Positions 53,978-62,607 of a stretch of DNA of 64,000 nt are shown here, in pieces. The stretch spans positions 248,001 to 312,000 of the forward strand of contig CATOTF010000002.1 in assembly GCA_951813045.1 (NCBI GenBank), given 5' to 3'. Every line of letters starts with the position of its first letter. Within the stretch, counting starts at the first letter, position 1. A program made the translations under genes and the position numbers. Below the pieces are notes generated by a model, which was not told where the DNA came from, did not search any database, and was given only the letters and a program-made list of their open reading frames with translations. Source of the stretch: an uncultured Rhizobiaceae bacterium. Lineage in GTDB: Bacteria; Pseudomonadota; Alphaproteobacteria; Rhizobiales; Rhizobiaceae.

Positions 53978-56900
53978 ATGCGTGAGTTTTCTACACAAAA
54001 TCTTGCCGATTGCATTTATCTTGGACGGTTCAACGAACTGCAGACAATCGCTGATTCAGTTGTTGCACCGCTGGCAACAGATCTTGGTTTCTTGCTCTAC
54101 CGAGGAGAAGTTGCCGCTGGGCGCATGAAATCAGCCAGGCTAGTCATCAACATGATTGAGGACGACGGCGATCCTAAAAACACCGCCTTGAAAAATGCCT
54201 ATCTGGCATTTTCAGACCTGCTTGAGAGGTTTGATCCGACTGGGGCACAGGATCGGATTAAGGTGTCATTGGATGAGTTTCCAAATGACGCTGAGCTGAA
54301 CTGGATAGCGGCGAGAGTTAATGCGGCCGCGATCAGTACAGGAGCAGGTCAACTCACCGAACGAGACGGGATTTATCATTCTCTCCCCGGCATTGCTGAT
54401 GATCTGCAGGGTGCCGTATTGCCAAGATTTGCCTACGATGCACGGATTATGCATGCTGAACATATCAATAGCCCTGAGGTGTGGCAGTCCTGGATCGCTG
54501 ACGCCATTGCGTCCGGTGACTTGCGGGCACAGGCAGATGGATATTATGGGCTCGCACAATCCTACAGGAAGATAAACTCACCTTTGCCTGATATCCATGA
54601 CGCATTGGATAGGGCAGGCGAGCATTACGCCGAACTGGGTCACGCCATTCGACCAATAGATGTTGCCTGTAACAAGGCGGAACTGGCAATCAGACTGGAT
54701 GGTGACCTGCCGGACGTTTTGGACCCCGTCGTTAAACGTTATCTCGACGCAGGTTATCCCAAAGGTGCCATATCTGCGTTGCTGACGGCCAGCACAGTCG
54801 CTCATGAACGCCGCCACATAAAGTCTGCCGTGGAGTATGGAACACAAATTCGGGAACTTGCATTAGAGCTTGAAATGGGGCTGATCTTGCAAGCCAATGT
54901 GCACAGGCTTGCTGACGCCGCAATGCAGTCTGGGGAGCATGGGTTGGCAAGAGAGTTATGCGACCAGGCGCTCGCTAAACCGGCACCTCATGGGTTTAAG
55001 GCAGGCGTTCTGGCGCTGAAGGCATCTGCCCTGAATTTCGTTGGTGACACCAGTAAGGCGCTGGTGGCCTTCCACAGTGCTATTGAGAAATTTCAAACAG
55101 CCGGTATGGAAAGTGCCGCTTCCGATTTGATTGCCGTCACCGCCTATGCGATTGCCTATGACCGAAGCGTTGAAAAAATACGCGACGCCGACGCGTTGTT
55201 GGCCAGCTGGATCGATCGTGACAAGAGTCGCCAAGATATTTTGGCGGCGTCAGAAAAACATGTGGAGCGAGCGGGTTTGATGTTGTTGCAAACAACAGCA
55301 TCCGCACCAAAAGGTCCGCAATCCCAACCGATAGCCCAGACTGTTACTCAGGCAGAGTCGCAACTGGCGCAGGCAGAAAATTTGCTACCCGTGGATGAAT
55401 CCACCCAGTCAAAGGCTTTGGCAATACGCGCCAGGGTGGCTCAAACGCGCAGCCAGATTGCTACTGTCAATAACGATCTGAAAGCATCACGAAACCATAC
55501 AGAAATTGCAAGGGCGTTGTATGAACAAGCACATCTACCCTTTCAAGCAGCAAATTGTTCTTATCTGATCGGGTGCCTTGATCTTAATCTCTCCAACGCC
55601 GCCACAGGCGCAGAGAGTGTCGAGTTGGCCAAAAAAGCGCAAACTTACCTCCTGTCGGCCTATAATTTTTATGGTGAAACCAGCGGTATGATCATGCAGG
55701 TTGCTAACACGGCGCACAAACTCGCCATGCTCTATCTCAATTTACATCCGCTCATGAATACTCATGCGCAACAACAACTTGCTCAACTTGCTGAAACGGT
55801 ATTGTCAGACGCCCAAGCACAAATTGATGCGCTCCGGCGCGCTTATACTGCACCAACGCGCACCGAGAGTTTCGCAGGAAAACAGATTCACTCGGATGTC
55901 TCAGCCGAACTTTTGGGCGAAGCGTTGCGATTGTTTCTGGTGGTCTCAAAAGATCATGCCAAAGCCTGGGGCTGGATAGCGGCCTCAAAAGCAAGGGCGC
56001 TCAATGATATCGTTGCAACGGATATGCATTTACCCGTGGATGTGCAGTCTGTGATTGATGCTGATCCACAGCTCCAGAGGCTGATAGAAAAAGAACGAAC
56101 ACTAGTTGAATCTCGGGTCACGGGCCCGGCCGGCGAACGGCAAATGTGGAATGAAAAGATCAACGATACTCACAACGAGTTAGCTGGTTATTCTCAGCTT
56201 GGTCCCTATCTGGAGCAACGCAGCGGAGGTGCAAATGGCGTTGTTGATCTGAAAGCCGCATTTGACGGTGCTCCCGCTGCCGCATTTGTCGATTGGATCA
56301 GGGTCAAGAACGCCATTTGGATATCAGTTGCACGTCCTGATATGGAGCCGAAATTCGAACGTATAAATATTAGCGGGCAAGAGTTGGATCGATTTCTGCA
56401 ACTGGATTTTGCACCCAAAGCACGGCGCAGTGTATTGCGATATGAACCCGAATTATTAGATATTCTCGATCCGTTGATCCACCCTCTGGGCAGGCTGACG
56501 CAGCCGGGAGAACATCTCGTTCTGTGCCCGTCGGGGGAGTTGCGTTCTCTGCCTCTCCATGCACTGAGCCTGAATGGGGAATATCTGATCAATCGCAATC
56601 CGGTTTCCTGGACGCCGTCATTATCGATCCTGCGGCACAGTCGAGCTCGAACAACTTCAAACGCAAGCGCGAAAGGTATCGTATTTGGTCAACCGGTGGT
56701 GGATAGCGCAGATACCCACACCTATGCCCAACGTCTCGCCAAAGCGCGGGACTACGATTACGTCGCTGGCGAGAATGTTGTGCCGAGTCGTCTGGCCGAT
56801 GCGCTGCAAAATCATAAAGTCGTCCATTTCAACGGCCACGCCGTATTCGACCGTGACGACCCTATGGCGTCCCATCTTCGCCTGGCCAATGAACAACGGT

Positions 56901-57256
56901 TCACAGTTCGGGATGCGTTTGCCTTGCGCAAAGTTGCAGCCCGTCTTGTCAGTTTGGGGGCTTGCGAAAGCTCCGTGGCGCGACAATTGCCGGGTGATGA
57001 ACCCTACGGCATGGTCGCGGCATTGCTGCAAGCGGGTGTGCCAACTATCATCGGATCATTATGGAAAGTGCGTGATAAAACCACCGGACTGATGATGGAA
57101 ACGTTCTATGAAGTGCTCGCTTCACAGTCAGACATTTCGCCGGCAGAAGCATTGCGACAGGCAATTATCGCGTTACAAACAAATCCCGATTATGCCGCTC
57201 CCTATTATTGGGCGGGAATGATTATGAGTGGTGATCCCTGGACTCACCCGACGTAA
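53978..57256 (+). CDS. Large TPR-like protein with C-terminal CHAT (caspase-like) protease domain
   Basis: About 1092 residues from the ATG at 53978; a TTG four codons upstream is less likely and neither has a strong ribosome-binding site. Residues 1 to about 700 are alpha-helical with repeated tetratricopeptide-like units (for example around LASWIDRDKSRQDILAASEK). A coiled-coil segment comes before the CHAT domain at roughly 820-1090. Its catalytic pair is His954 in VVHFNGHAVF and Cys996 in VSLGACESS. The SKARALNDIV helix before CHAT is typical. CHAT proteases are caspase relatives used in programmed responses, often cleaving a partner encoded next door. The gene after it is that candidate partner. 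Confidence 0.9.
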   Translation: MREFSTQNLADCIYLGRFNELQTIADSVVAPLATDLGFLLYRGEVAAGRMKSARLVINMIEDDGDPKNTALKNAYLAFSDLLERFDPTGAQDRIKVSLDEFPNDAELNWIAARVNAAAISTGAGQLTERDGIYHSLPGIADDLQGAVLPRFAYDARIMHAEHINSPEVWQSWIADAIASGDLRAQADGYYGLAQSYRKINSPLPDIHDALDRAGEHYAELGHAIRPIDVACNKAELAIRLDGDLPDVLDPVVKRYLDAGYPKGAISALLTASTVAHERRHIKSAVEYGTQIRELALELEMGLILQANVHRLADAAMQSGEHGLARELCDQALAKPAPHGFKAGVLALKASALNFVGDTSKALVAFHSAIEKFQTAGMESAASDLIAVTAYAIAYDRSVEKIRDADALLASWIDRDKSRQDILAASEKHVERAGLMLLQTTASAPKGPQSQPIAQTVTQAESQLAQAENLLPVDESTQSKALAIRARVAQTRSQIATVNNDLKASRNHTEIARALYEQAHLPFQAANCSYLIGCLDLNLSNAATGAESVELAKKAQTYLLSAYNFYGETSGMIMQVANTAHKLAMLYLNLHPLMNTHAQQQLAQLAETVLSDAQAQIDALRRAYTAPTRTESFAGKQIHSDVSAELLGEALRLFLVVSKDHAKAWGWIAASKARALNDIVATDMHLPVDVQSVIDADPQLQRLIEKERTLVESRVTGPAGERQMWNEKINDTHNELAGYSQLGPYLEQRSGGANGVVDLKAAFDGAPAAAFVDWIRVKNAIWISVARPDMEPKFERINISGQELDRFLQLDFAPKARRSVLRYEPELLDILDPLIHPLGRLTQPGEHLVLCPSGELRSLPLHALSLNGEYLINRNPVSWTPSLSILRHSRARTTSNASAKGIVFGQPVVDSADTHTYAQRLAKARDYDYVAGENVVPSRLADALQNHKVVHFNGHAVFDRDDPMASHLRLANEQRFTVRDAFALRKVAARLVSLGACESSVARQLPGDEPYGMVAALLQAGVPTIIGSLWKVRDKTTGLMMETFYEVLASQSDISPAEALRQAIIALQTNPDYAAPYYWAGMIMSGDPWTHPT

Positions 57257-57278
57257 ACAGAAAGGTGAAATTAAGCCG

Positions 57279-57983
57279 ATGACAGACAACGCACAAAACA
57301 TATTGTTTGATGAAGCGCTCGTGGCAGACCCTGACGAACCGCATGAATTGGCGGACAGTCCGGAAAGCTTGTTAACCGATGACGAAATCAAGGGCGCACG
57401 TTGCGCGGTTCGAATAAAGGCAGTCGAGCCCTCGGAAGGAGGATTTGCAGTTGCCCTTGCAGCCGTGTTTGATCCGCCTCCCAATGCCCGGTTCACCTAC
57501 GCTCGCGTCTCAGTGCAATTAAAAACTCCGGAAGGCATGACATTCGCAAGTATCGCGCCGACTGAGGTGCGCGATAGTCAGCCTGTGAAGATTGTCCAGA
57601 GTCAAAACCTGTCCCTGACTTTGAAAGCCTGGAAAGTTGAAGCAGGTGCTGTCGGTAACGATCGGGAGACAGAATATACATGGTATGAATGCATTGCGCG
57701 TGGAAGTGGTGCAGGTTCTGACCGGGTTCGCTGGACCTTTGAAGAACATGATGACGTCCATAAGGGGATCGGACCCAATCAAATGATGTCATTCACTGTA
57801 AATGGTGATGCGCCGATCGGCTTAAGTGTTCAAATCACGTGTAATGTAATCAGGCCCGGACTCGCTGGATTGGCAGACCGAACGCGAACTCTACTCTTTG
57901 GTGAAGACCGTTCCAGCGGTCGGCGACGTCAAGCGGTAATCGAGCCACCGGAGCAAAAAGCCAAATCATGGTTTTTTGGATAG
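57279..57983 (+). CDS. Hypothetical CHAT-associated protein, predicted beta-rich
   Basis: A 234-residue protein starting at ATG 57279, 22 bases after the CHAT stop; the longer frame from 57228 overlaps the CHAT gene and is unlikely. I do not recognise a family. The first 35 residues are acidic and probably disordered (DEALVADPDEPHELADSPE). Residues about 40-190 alternate short hydrophobic strands, suggesting a beta-sandwich or two Ig-like units (AVRIKAVEP, YARVSVQLKTPEG, SLTLKAWKVEAG). The C-terminus is basic (RSSGRRRQ) and ends KSWFFG. There is no signal peptide or membrane helix. The coupling to the CHAT gene suggests a substrate, inhibitor or sensor. Confidence 0.75.
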   Translation: MTDNAQNILFDEALVADPDEPHELADSPESLLTDDEIKGARCAVRIKAVEPSEGGFAVALAAVFDPPPNARFTYARVSVQLKTPEGMTFASIAPTEVRDSQPVKIVQSQNLSLTLKAWKVEAGAVGNDRETEYTWYECIARGSGAGSDRVRWTFEEHDDVHKGIGPNQMMSFTVNGDAPIGLSVQITCNVIRPGLAGLADRTRTLLFGEDRSSGRRRQAVIEPPEQKAKSWFFG

Positions 57984-58119
57984 TTCATTAGCGTTGCTGA
58001 CGTGTTCTCCATCGTGAAATTCTGAAGAGCGTATTAGAGATAATCTGTAAATCGCGATCCACAATCACATTATGCAGCGCGGTTGTACAATCCTGTTTAT
58101 GTAATCAAGCGGGTATTTC

Positions 58120-58974
58120 TTAAATCTCATAAACTTGCAAGTCTTCGACGATGCCAGCCTCACCTGAAAAATGCTCTGATAGGTCTCGCTTCGCTTTCTC
58201 GTGCACATCATCGCTGTCCATGTGTGTTCTAAAATGCGTTAAATACAATCGCCGCACCCCGGATTTTTCTGCCATTGCTGCGATTTCAGCAGGGTCGGGG
58301 CTTTTTTCCATGAGTGAAGAATGTACCTGTTCACCGCTGCCCCGATAACACCAGTGCAACATGAAATCAGCGTATTGACAAAGAGCAGCGACATGATCGT
58401 TGATTCCGGTATCGCCTGAGTAAACAAATTTTCGGCCTCGGTATTCGACTGAAAATGCTAAGCATTCTAGAATTGGTTGCGCATGACTTGCCTGAGTAGA
58501 ACTTAGTTTCCATGATCCACCATTATAGCTGTAACCCGGTTCTATCTCAGTAATTTCGGGAGCTGGCCAAGGGCGGGGCAGTGTGCCGCCACGTGCGACC
58601 CAAACCTGTTTGCTCGCTTCCAGTTCAGTTCGGGCACGTAGATCTTGAGAAAGGACACCGTCTCTCCCGAAATAACCATCATTTATCTTTGATAGCGGTG
58701 CTGGACCAAAGACTTTGATCGGTTTGCCACCTTCATCCCACGCTGCATGCACTAGCCGTGCATAATCGATCATGTGATCGGAATGGTAATGGGTAAAAAA
58801 CAGATGGGTAATGTCTTTTGGCAGGCGGCCGGATCGAATTAAGTTATCAACCACACCGCCACCACAATCAAACAGGATTCGATCTTCCCCGATCTCAAGC
58901 AGATAGCCGGATGATGCACGGCGGGCGTAAGCTTCAGGTGAACCGGAACCCAAAATTGTAAGCTTCATAGTCAT
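58120..58974 (-). CDS. Metallo-beta-lactamase-fold hydrolase (RNase Z/arylsulfatase-like)
   Basis: This 284-residue protein has the zinc motif His62-x-His64-x-Asp66-His67 in FTHYHSDHM, and later ligands in YSGDTGIND and LTHFRTHMDS. It is the third gene of a minus-strand MarR-sulfatase-MBL unit, beginning 14 bases after the sulfatase stop. Some alkyl- and arylsulfatases have this fold, so it may cooperate with the sulfatase, but its substrate is not evident. It is related to, but clearly distinct from, the MBL protein at 49933. Confidence 0.87.
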   Translation of the reverse strand: MTMKLTILGSGSPEAYARRASSGYLLEIGEDRILFDCGGGVVDNLIRSGRLPKDITHLFFTHYHSDHMIDYARLVHAAWDEGGKPIKVFGPAPLSKINDGYFGRDGVLSQDLRARTELEASKQVWVARGGTLPRPWPAPEITEIEPGYSYNGGSWKLSSTQASHAQPILECLAFSVEYRGRKFVYSGDTGINDHVAALCQYADFMLHWCYRGSGEQVHSSLMEKSPDPAEIAAMAEKSGVRRLYLTHFRTHMDSDDVHEKAKRDLSEHFSGEAGIVEDLQVYEI

Positions 58975-58988
58975 TTATCTATCCCTGA

Positions 58989-60425
58989 TTATTTGACTGA
59001 TGGTGGAGGGGTTGCCGCCGGAGCTCCAAGTTTCAACGCTGATTCACGCCCGCCGTGGTGTTCGATTAAGGCTGCTTGATCTGCGAATGCCTGTGCATCG
59101 GTTTTATCCGGGTCACAGATTTGACGAAGCTCCTTGTCCAACACCAATATTACGTCGGAGAAATTAGGATTCCCGGCAAGATCATTTAGTTCCTCCGGAT
59201 CATTTTCCAGATCAAATAGCTCTGGCGAAAATCCGACATAGTGAATGTATTTCCACTTCCCCTTACGGAGCATGAAAGCACCGGACACCGAACCAGCAGC
59301 GTGATATTCGCTAAATATTGTCCGATCCATATCGGTTGGGCTGGCCGCTATATCGACAAGTGACTGACAACGCACCGCTGCGTTCAGTTCTGCCCCAAAA
59401 TGGCTTGCTATCGTAACTGAAAGGTCCAACAGACTTACCGGTGTTTCGCAAATGTCCGGTTTGATCCCGGGACCGGACATAACTAGTGGGACACTTACGC
59501 TTTCTTGATACAAATTGGATTTTCCCCATAACCCGCGAGCACCGACGTTATCACCATGGTCAGAGGTATACATGATGGTTGTGTTGCCCTTCATTCCGTG
59601 CGCCGCGAGGGCGTTGAGGATTTGTCCAACATTATGATCAAGCCATGAACATAACCCGTAGTATGAAGCTAAAGCGCGCAGTCTCTCATCTGCGTTTTCA
59701 AACTTTGCTTCACTGTCCATCATGGCATTTTGTTTTTCGACCCAGGGGTGCCGTCGATAACCGTATTTTGGATGCAGTTTTACCTCTGGCAGGCTCTCAG
59801 GTGGATAGAGCTCGTAAAACTCTTTCGGCACAACCAAAGGAAAATGTGGTGCGACAAGGCCAACATAAAGACACCACGGTTGATGATCGTCCGACATTGA
59901 TTTTTCAGCTATCCACTCGGTTGTGCGTTTTGTGACAGCTGCGTCATATTCGGTGTATTTTGAGGAGCCTGGCCCGATATACTCTCCGAGCATCCTGCCT
60001 TCATTGACAATTACACGTTCATCTTCTTTGCGGATAGAGGCCCACACCATACCCACACCGCCAGCGACCATCATCGGGATATGTTCTTTATCAAAACCGG
60101 TTGGGTCTTCTTCTGCCCGGTAATGAAGTTTGCCGATACTTTCGCTTCGAACACCTTTTTTTTGCAATGCATGACCCCATCCCGGAATTGCGCCAGTGTA
60201 GGGCATTGCGTTGTCCCAAAGACGATTTTGATGCACATAACGTCCGGTTGCAAAACTTGCCCGTGCCGGTACGCATATGGGGGAGGGTGTGTAGGCGTTT
60301 GAAAACCTGATGCCGTTTTGCGCAAGTGTATCCAGATTGGGCGTCTGCACAAAAGGGTGGCCGGCGCAGCCCATGGCTCGTGCCTGGTGTTCATCTGACA
60401 TCAGGATCAAGAGGTTTGATGTCAT
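58989..60425 (-). CDS. Sulfatase-family hydrolase (formylglycine type)
   Basis: This 478-residue protein has the sulfatase signature C-x-P-x-R at Cys51 (CVPARASFATGR). That cysteine is normally converted to formylglycine. Metal residues are visible in MSDEHQARA at the N-terminus and YTSDHGDNVG. It resembles choline-sulfatase and phosphonate monoester hydrolase-type members. No signal peptide is apparent, so it is probably cytoplasmic. Its start overlaps the marR stop by four bases. Placed beside a carboxylate transporter, it suggests uptake followed by desulfation. Confidence 0.9.
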   Translation of the reverse strand: MTSNLLILMSDEHQARAMGCAGHPFVQTPNLDTLAQNGIRFSNAYTPSPICVPARASFATGRYVHQNRLWDNAMPYTGAIPGWGHALQKKGVRSESIGKLHYRAEEDPTGFDKEHIPMMVAGGVGMVWASIRKEDERVIVNEGRMLGEYIGPGSSKYTEYDAAVTKRTTEWIAEKSMSDDHQPWCLYVGLVAPHFPLVVPKEFYELYPPESLPEVKLHPKYGYRRHPWVEKQNAMMDSEAKFENADERLRALASYYGLCSWLDHNVGQILNALAAHGMKGNTTIMYTSDHGDNVGARGLWGKSNLYQESVSVPLVMSGPGIKPDICETPVSLLDLSVTIASHFGAELNAAVRCQSLVDIAASPTDMDRTIFSEYHAAGSVSGAFMLRKGKWKYIHYVGFSPELFDLENDPEELNDLAGNPNFSDVILVLDKELRQICDPDKTDAQAFADQAALIEHHGGRESALKLGAPAATPPPSVK

Positions 60426-60901
60426 TGGTGCTCTCGTTCCGGCTCTAAAGCGGCATCCAATTTTGAGATTGCGATGAATAGAATCTCCCGTTCAGAATCC
60501 GACAGACAATCTAAAAGGTTTTGTTGGCGTTGGCGCATGTGAGGCTTTGCATTTTTAAATACCGACCTGCCAACGTCCGTCATTTCCAAAATATGGCCGC
60601 GTCCATCTGATTGATTTATCTTGGACTTGATAATGCCGTTCTTAACCATCCCCTTGATGGTCCTGCTTAAAAGGCCTTTGTCGAATTCAGTTTTATCTGC
60701 GATTTTTTTATGGCTCGTTTCGCCAAGTGTATCCAGCATCACCAGAACACGCCACTGGGTCAGGGACAATCCTCCATTCTGGCTCAGAATTTTCGAAGCC
60801 TGAGCGTTCAATCTGGCATTGAGGCGGGCAAACCGATAGGAAAGCATGTTTTTCAGGGATTCTGAATCATGTAATCCGGTTGCAAATTTGCTATTGGACA
60901 T
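60422..60901 (-). CDS. MarR-family transcriptional regulator
   Basis: This 159-residue protein starts at ATG 60901 with GAGGAAAC upstream; the frame continues to 60988 but that part runs through the operator. The winged helix region (LSLTQWRVLVMLDTLGETSHK, then DKGLLSRTIKGMVKNGII) is typical of MarR. It heads the sulfatase-MBL operon and is divergent from tctCBA, across a perfect inverted repeat. It probably represses both directions and responds to a small aromatic or carboxylate ligand. Confidence 0.92.
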   Translation of the reverse strand: MSNSKFATGLHDSESLKNMLSYRFARLNARLNAQASKILSQNGGLSLTQWRVLVMLDTLGETSHKKIADKTEFDKGLLSRTIKGMVKNGIIKSKINQSDGRGHILEMTDVGRSVFKNAKPHMRQRQQNLLDCLSDSEREILFIAISKLDAALEPEREHQ

Positions 60902-60937
60902 TCTTGTTTCCTCATATGTCCTCAAGACGTTGCAGCA

Positions 60938-60979
60938 TTTAGTAGACAGGTCAACTAACAAGTTGACCTGTCTACTAAA
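60938..60979. promoter_or_regulatory. Perfect 19-bp inverted repeat, MarR operator candidate
   Basis: TTTAGTAGACAGGTCAACT (60938-60956) and its exact complement (60961-60979) flank an AACA spacer. It lies 36 bases upstream of marR and 44 bases upstream of tctC. The shape and place fit autoregulation by the MarR protein, perhaps binding two dimers to close both promoters. Confidence 0.85.
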
Positions 60980-61023
60980 TATAGCCAAAGTGTAAAGATT
61001 AATTTCCTGGGAGGGACTACTTC

Positions 61024-61974
61024 ATGAGAAAATTTCTCGTTATCGCCATTGCTGCGCTATCAATGGCTTTTGTAAATATCAGCGCGTTTGCAGCAGGTTG
61101 GACCCCGCCTGGACCGATCAAACTGCTTATTGCTTTCCGCGCAGGCGGTGGCGCTGATACCCAGGCGCGCTTGATAGCGGAAGAGCTGGAGGCGAAATTG
61201 GGATGGTAGTTTATTCCTGAACAGGTGACTGGCAAAGGCGGTGTCAACATGCTCAAGGCGCTTTCGGGCATGCCAAATGACGGGACAGCAATTGGAATGG
61301 CCGTAACTGAATCCCTGGGTTATAATCTGGCTTCTGCAAAAGCCGGGCTATCACCAGGAGATTTTGCCGGCCTTTCAACGACAGCAGGATTTCAGCTTGG
61401 TATTATCGGGCGTACGTCTGATGGTTGGAAAACCATGAACGATGTTATTGCTGCTGCTAAAAACAATAATGAAATCAGGTTCGGCACGATGAGCCCACGT
61501 CTTGCAGACATCGCCTATCTTTTAGAGCAGGCGCACGGAGTGAAGTTCAACGTGGTCAACTATAGAGGCGGTAAAGCGGTTCTTGATGCTATCAACGCTG
61601 GTGATGTTGACATTGGGTTTGTTGCAGGACCGCAAGCTAAAGGGGTTGCTGCTGGCGACCTTGTTGAGTTGGCATCCGCCCTCTCGACCCCGTTGAATGC
61701 GACACCAGATGCGCCTCTTCTCAGCGATTTGGGAGTTCCATTTAACGCGGACGGATATTTTGTTTTCGTCGGCCCGAAGGGCATGCCTGCCGATGCGCAA
61801 TCGGCTTTAGGTGATGCCATTGCGTCGATAGTGAGCAATCCTGAGTTGAAGGTGACCAAAATCATTAACCGGGTGTTCGGTGGAGCAACTACCATAAAAG
61901 GTGCAGAGTTGGATGGCTTTTTGCAAAAGGGTTTTACGGGAGCAGCCGACCTGATGAAAGCGGTCGATCAATAG
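61024..61974 (+). pseudogene. tctC: TctC-type substrate-binding protein, interrupted by an in-frame amber codon
   Basis: Read through the stop, this is a TctC-family periplasmic protein of 316 codons with a signal peptide (LVIAIAALSMAFVNISAFAA). It has a GGWTPP-like mature start and the ligand-loop region FRAGGGADTQAR. A single TAG at 61207-61209 (codon 62) splits it after EELEAKLGW. The same frame continues through FIPEQVTGKGGVNML to the stop at 61972-61974 with normal family sequence. The ribosome-binding site GGGAGG is intact. It is either a recent nonsense mutation, a sequencing error or a read-through codon. tctB and tctA downstream are intact. Confidence 0.85.
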
Positions 61975-62019
61975 TACCATCAGTTAAGCCCTTGGCCCGG
62001 TTGATGCCGGGCCACGGTT

Positions 62020-62607
62020 ATGTCGTGGGATATTAACCCCGTGCGAAACAACATTAACGGCGATCTGATCCTGGGGTTATGCTGTCTGATCTTCGCAACC
62101 CTTGTTCTGTTCGTTTGGATCCCATTGGATGTTGAAAGCGGGGTCATTGAAAAAGTCCGGCGCAGGTTGGAGATTGGGGATTCCCTTGCCCCGTCTGTAG
62201 CGGCCCTATTCGTATTTGTAGGCGGTTTCATCCTGATCACGCAAAAGCGTGAAGCCTCAGACCAACGGGTTTTGTTGTCGGGAAACTATAAGTACCTCTC
62301 AATATTAATAACTGTACTGGCCATTAGCTTGATACTTATGCGCTATGCCGGGCCGCTCACAATTGCGCTCGTCAATCTGACGCAGAATGAATCTCTTGAG
62401 TATCGCCTTTTAAGAGATACCGTCGCCTGGAAATATATTGGATTCTTCCTCGGTGGCTCACTGATGGTTTCGGGCATGATTTCGCAAATCGAGGGAAAGC
62501 TGAGTTGGCGTTCCTTGTCCATCGCGGTTTTGGCGGTGATCGCAATGATTCTGATTTTTGATGTGCCCTTCGAAGATCTGCTGTTGCCACCAAACGGTGA
62601 CGTCTAG
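62020..62607 (+). CDS. tctB: Tripartite tricarboxylate transporter small membrane subunit TctB
   Basis: This 195-residue inner-membrane protein has about four hydrophobic segments, the usual TctB size and pattern (LILGLCCLIFATLVLFVWIP, then GGFILITQ). It partners TctA in a TTT-family secondary transporter for carboxylates. It starts at ATG 62020, 45 bases after tctC. The stop overlaps the tctA GTG start by one base. Confidence 0.85.
   Translation: MSWDINPVRNNINGDLILGLCCLIFATLVLFVWIPLDVESGVIEKVRRRLEIGDSLAPSVAALFVFVGGFILITQKREASDQRVLLSGNYKYLSILITVLAISLILMRYAGPLTIALVNLTQNESLEYRLLRDTVAWKYIGFFLGGSLMVSGMISQIEGKLSWRSLSIAVLAVIAMILIFDVPFEDLLLPPNGDV

Noticed and set aside
57279-57983. CHAT partner as a bacterial gasdermin
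   Set aside because: Size is near that of gasdermins, but no hydrophobic pore-forming segments or palmitoylated N-terminal Cys are visible, and the N-terminus is acidic and disorder-like.
61207-61209. TAG in tctC as a pyrrolysine codon
   Set aside because: There is no pyrrolysine machinery in the window, the family has no such residue, and the nearby MttB-type protein is of the non-pyrrolysine kind.
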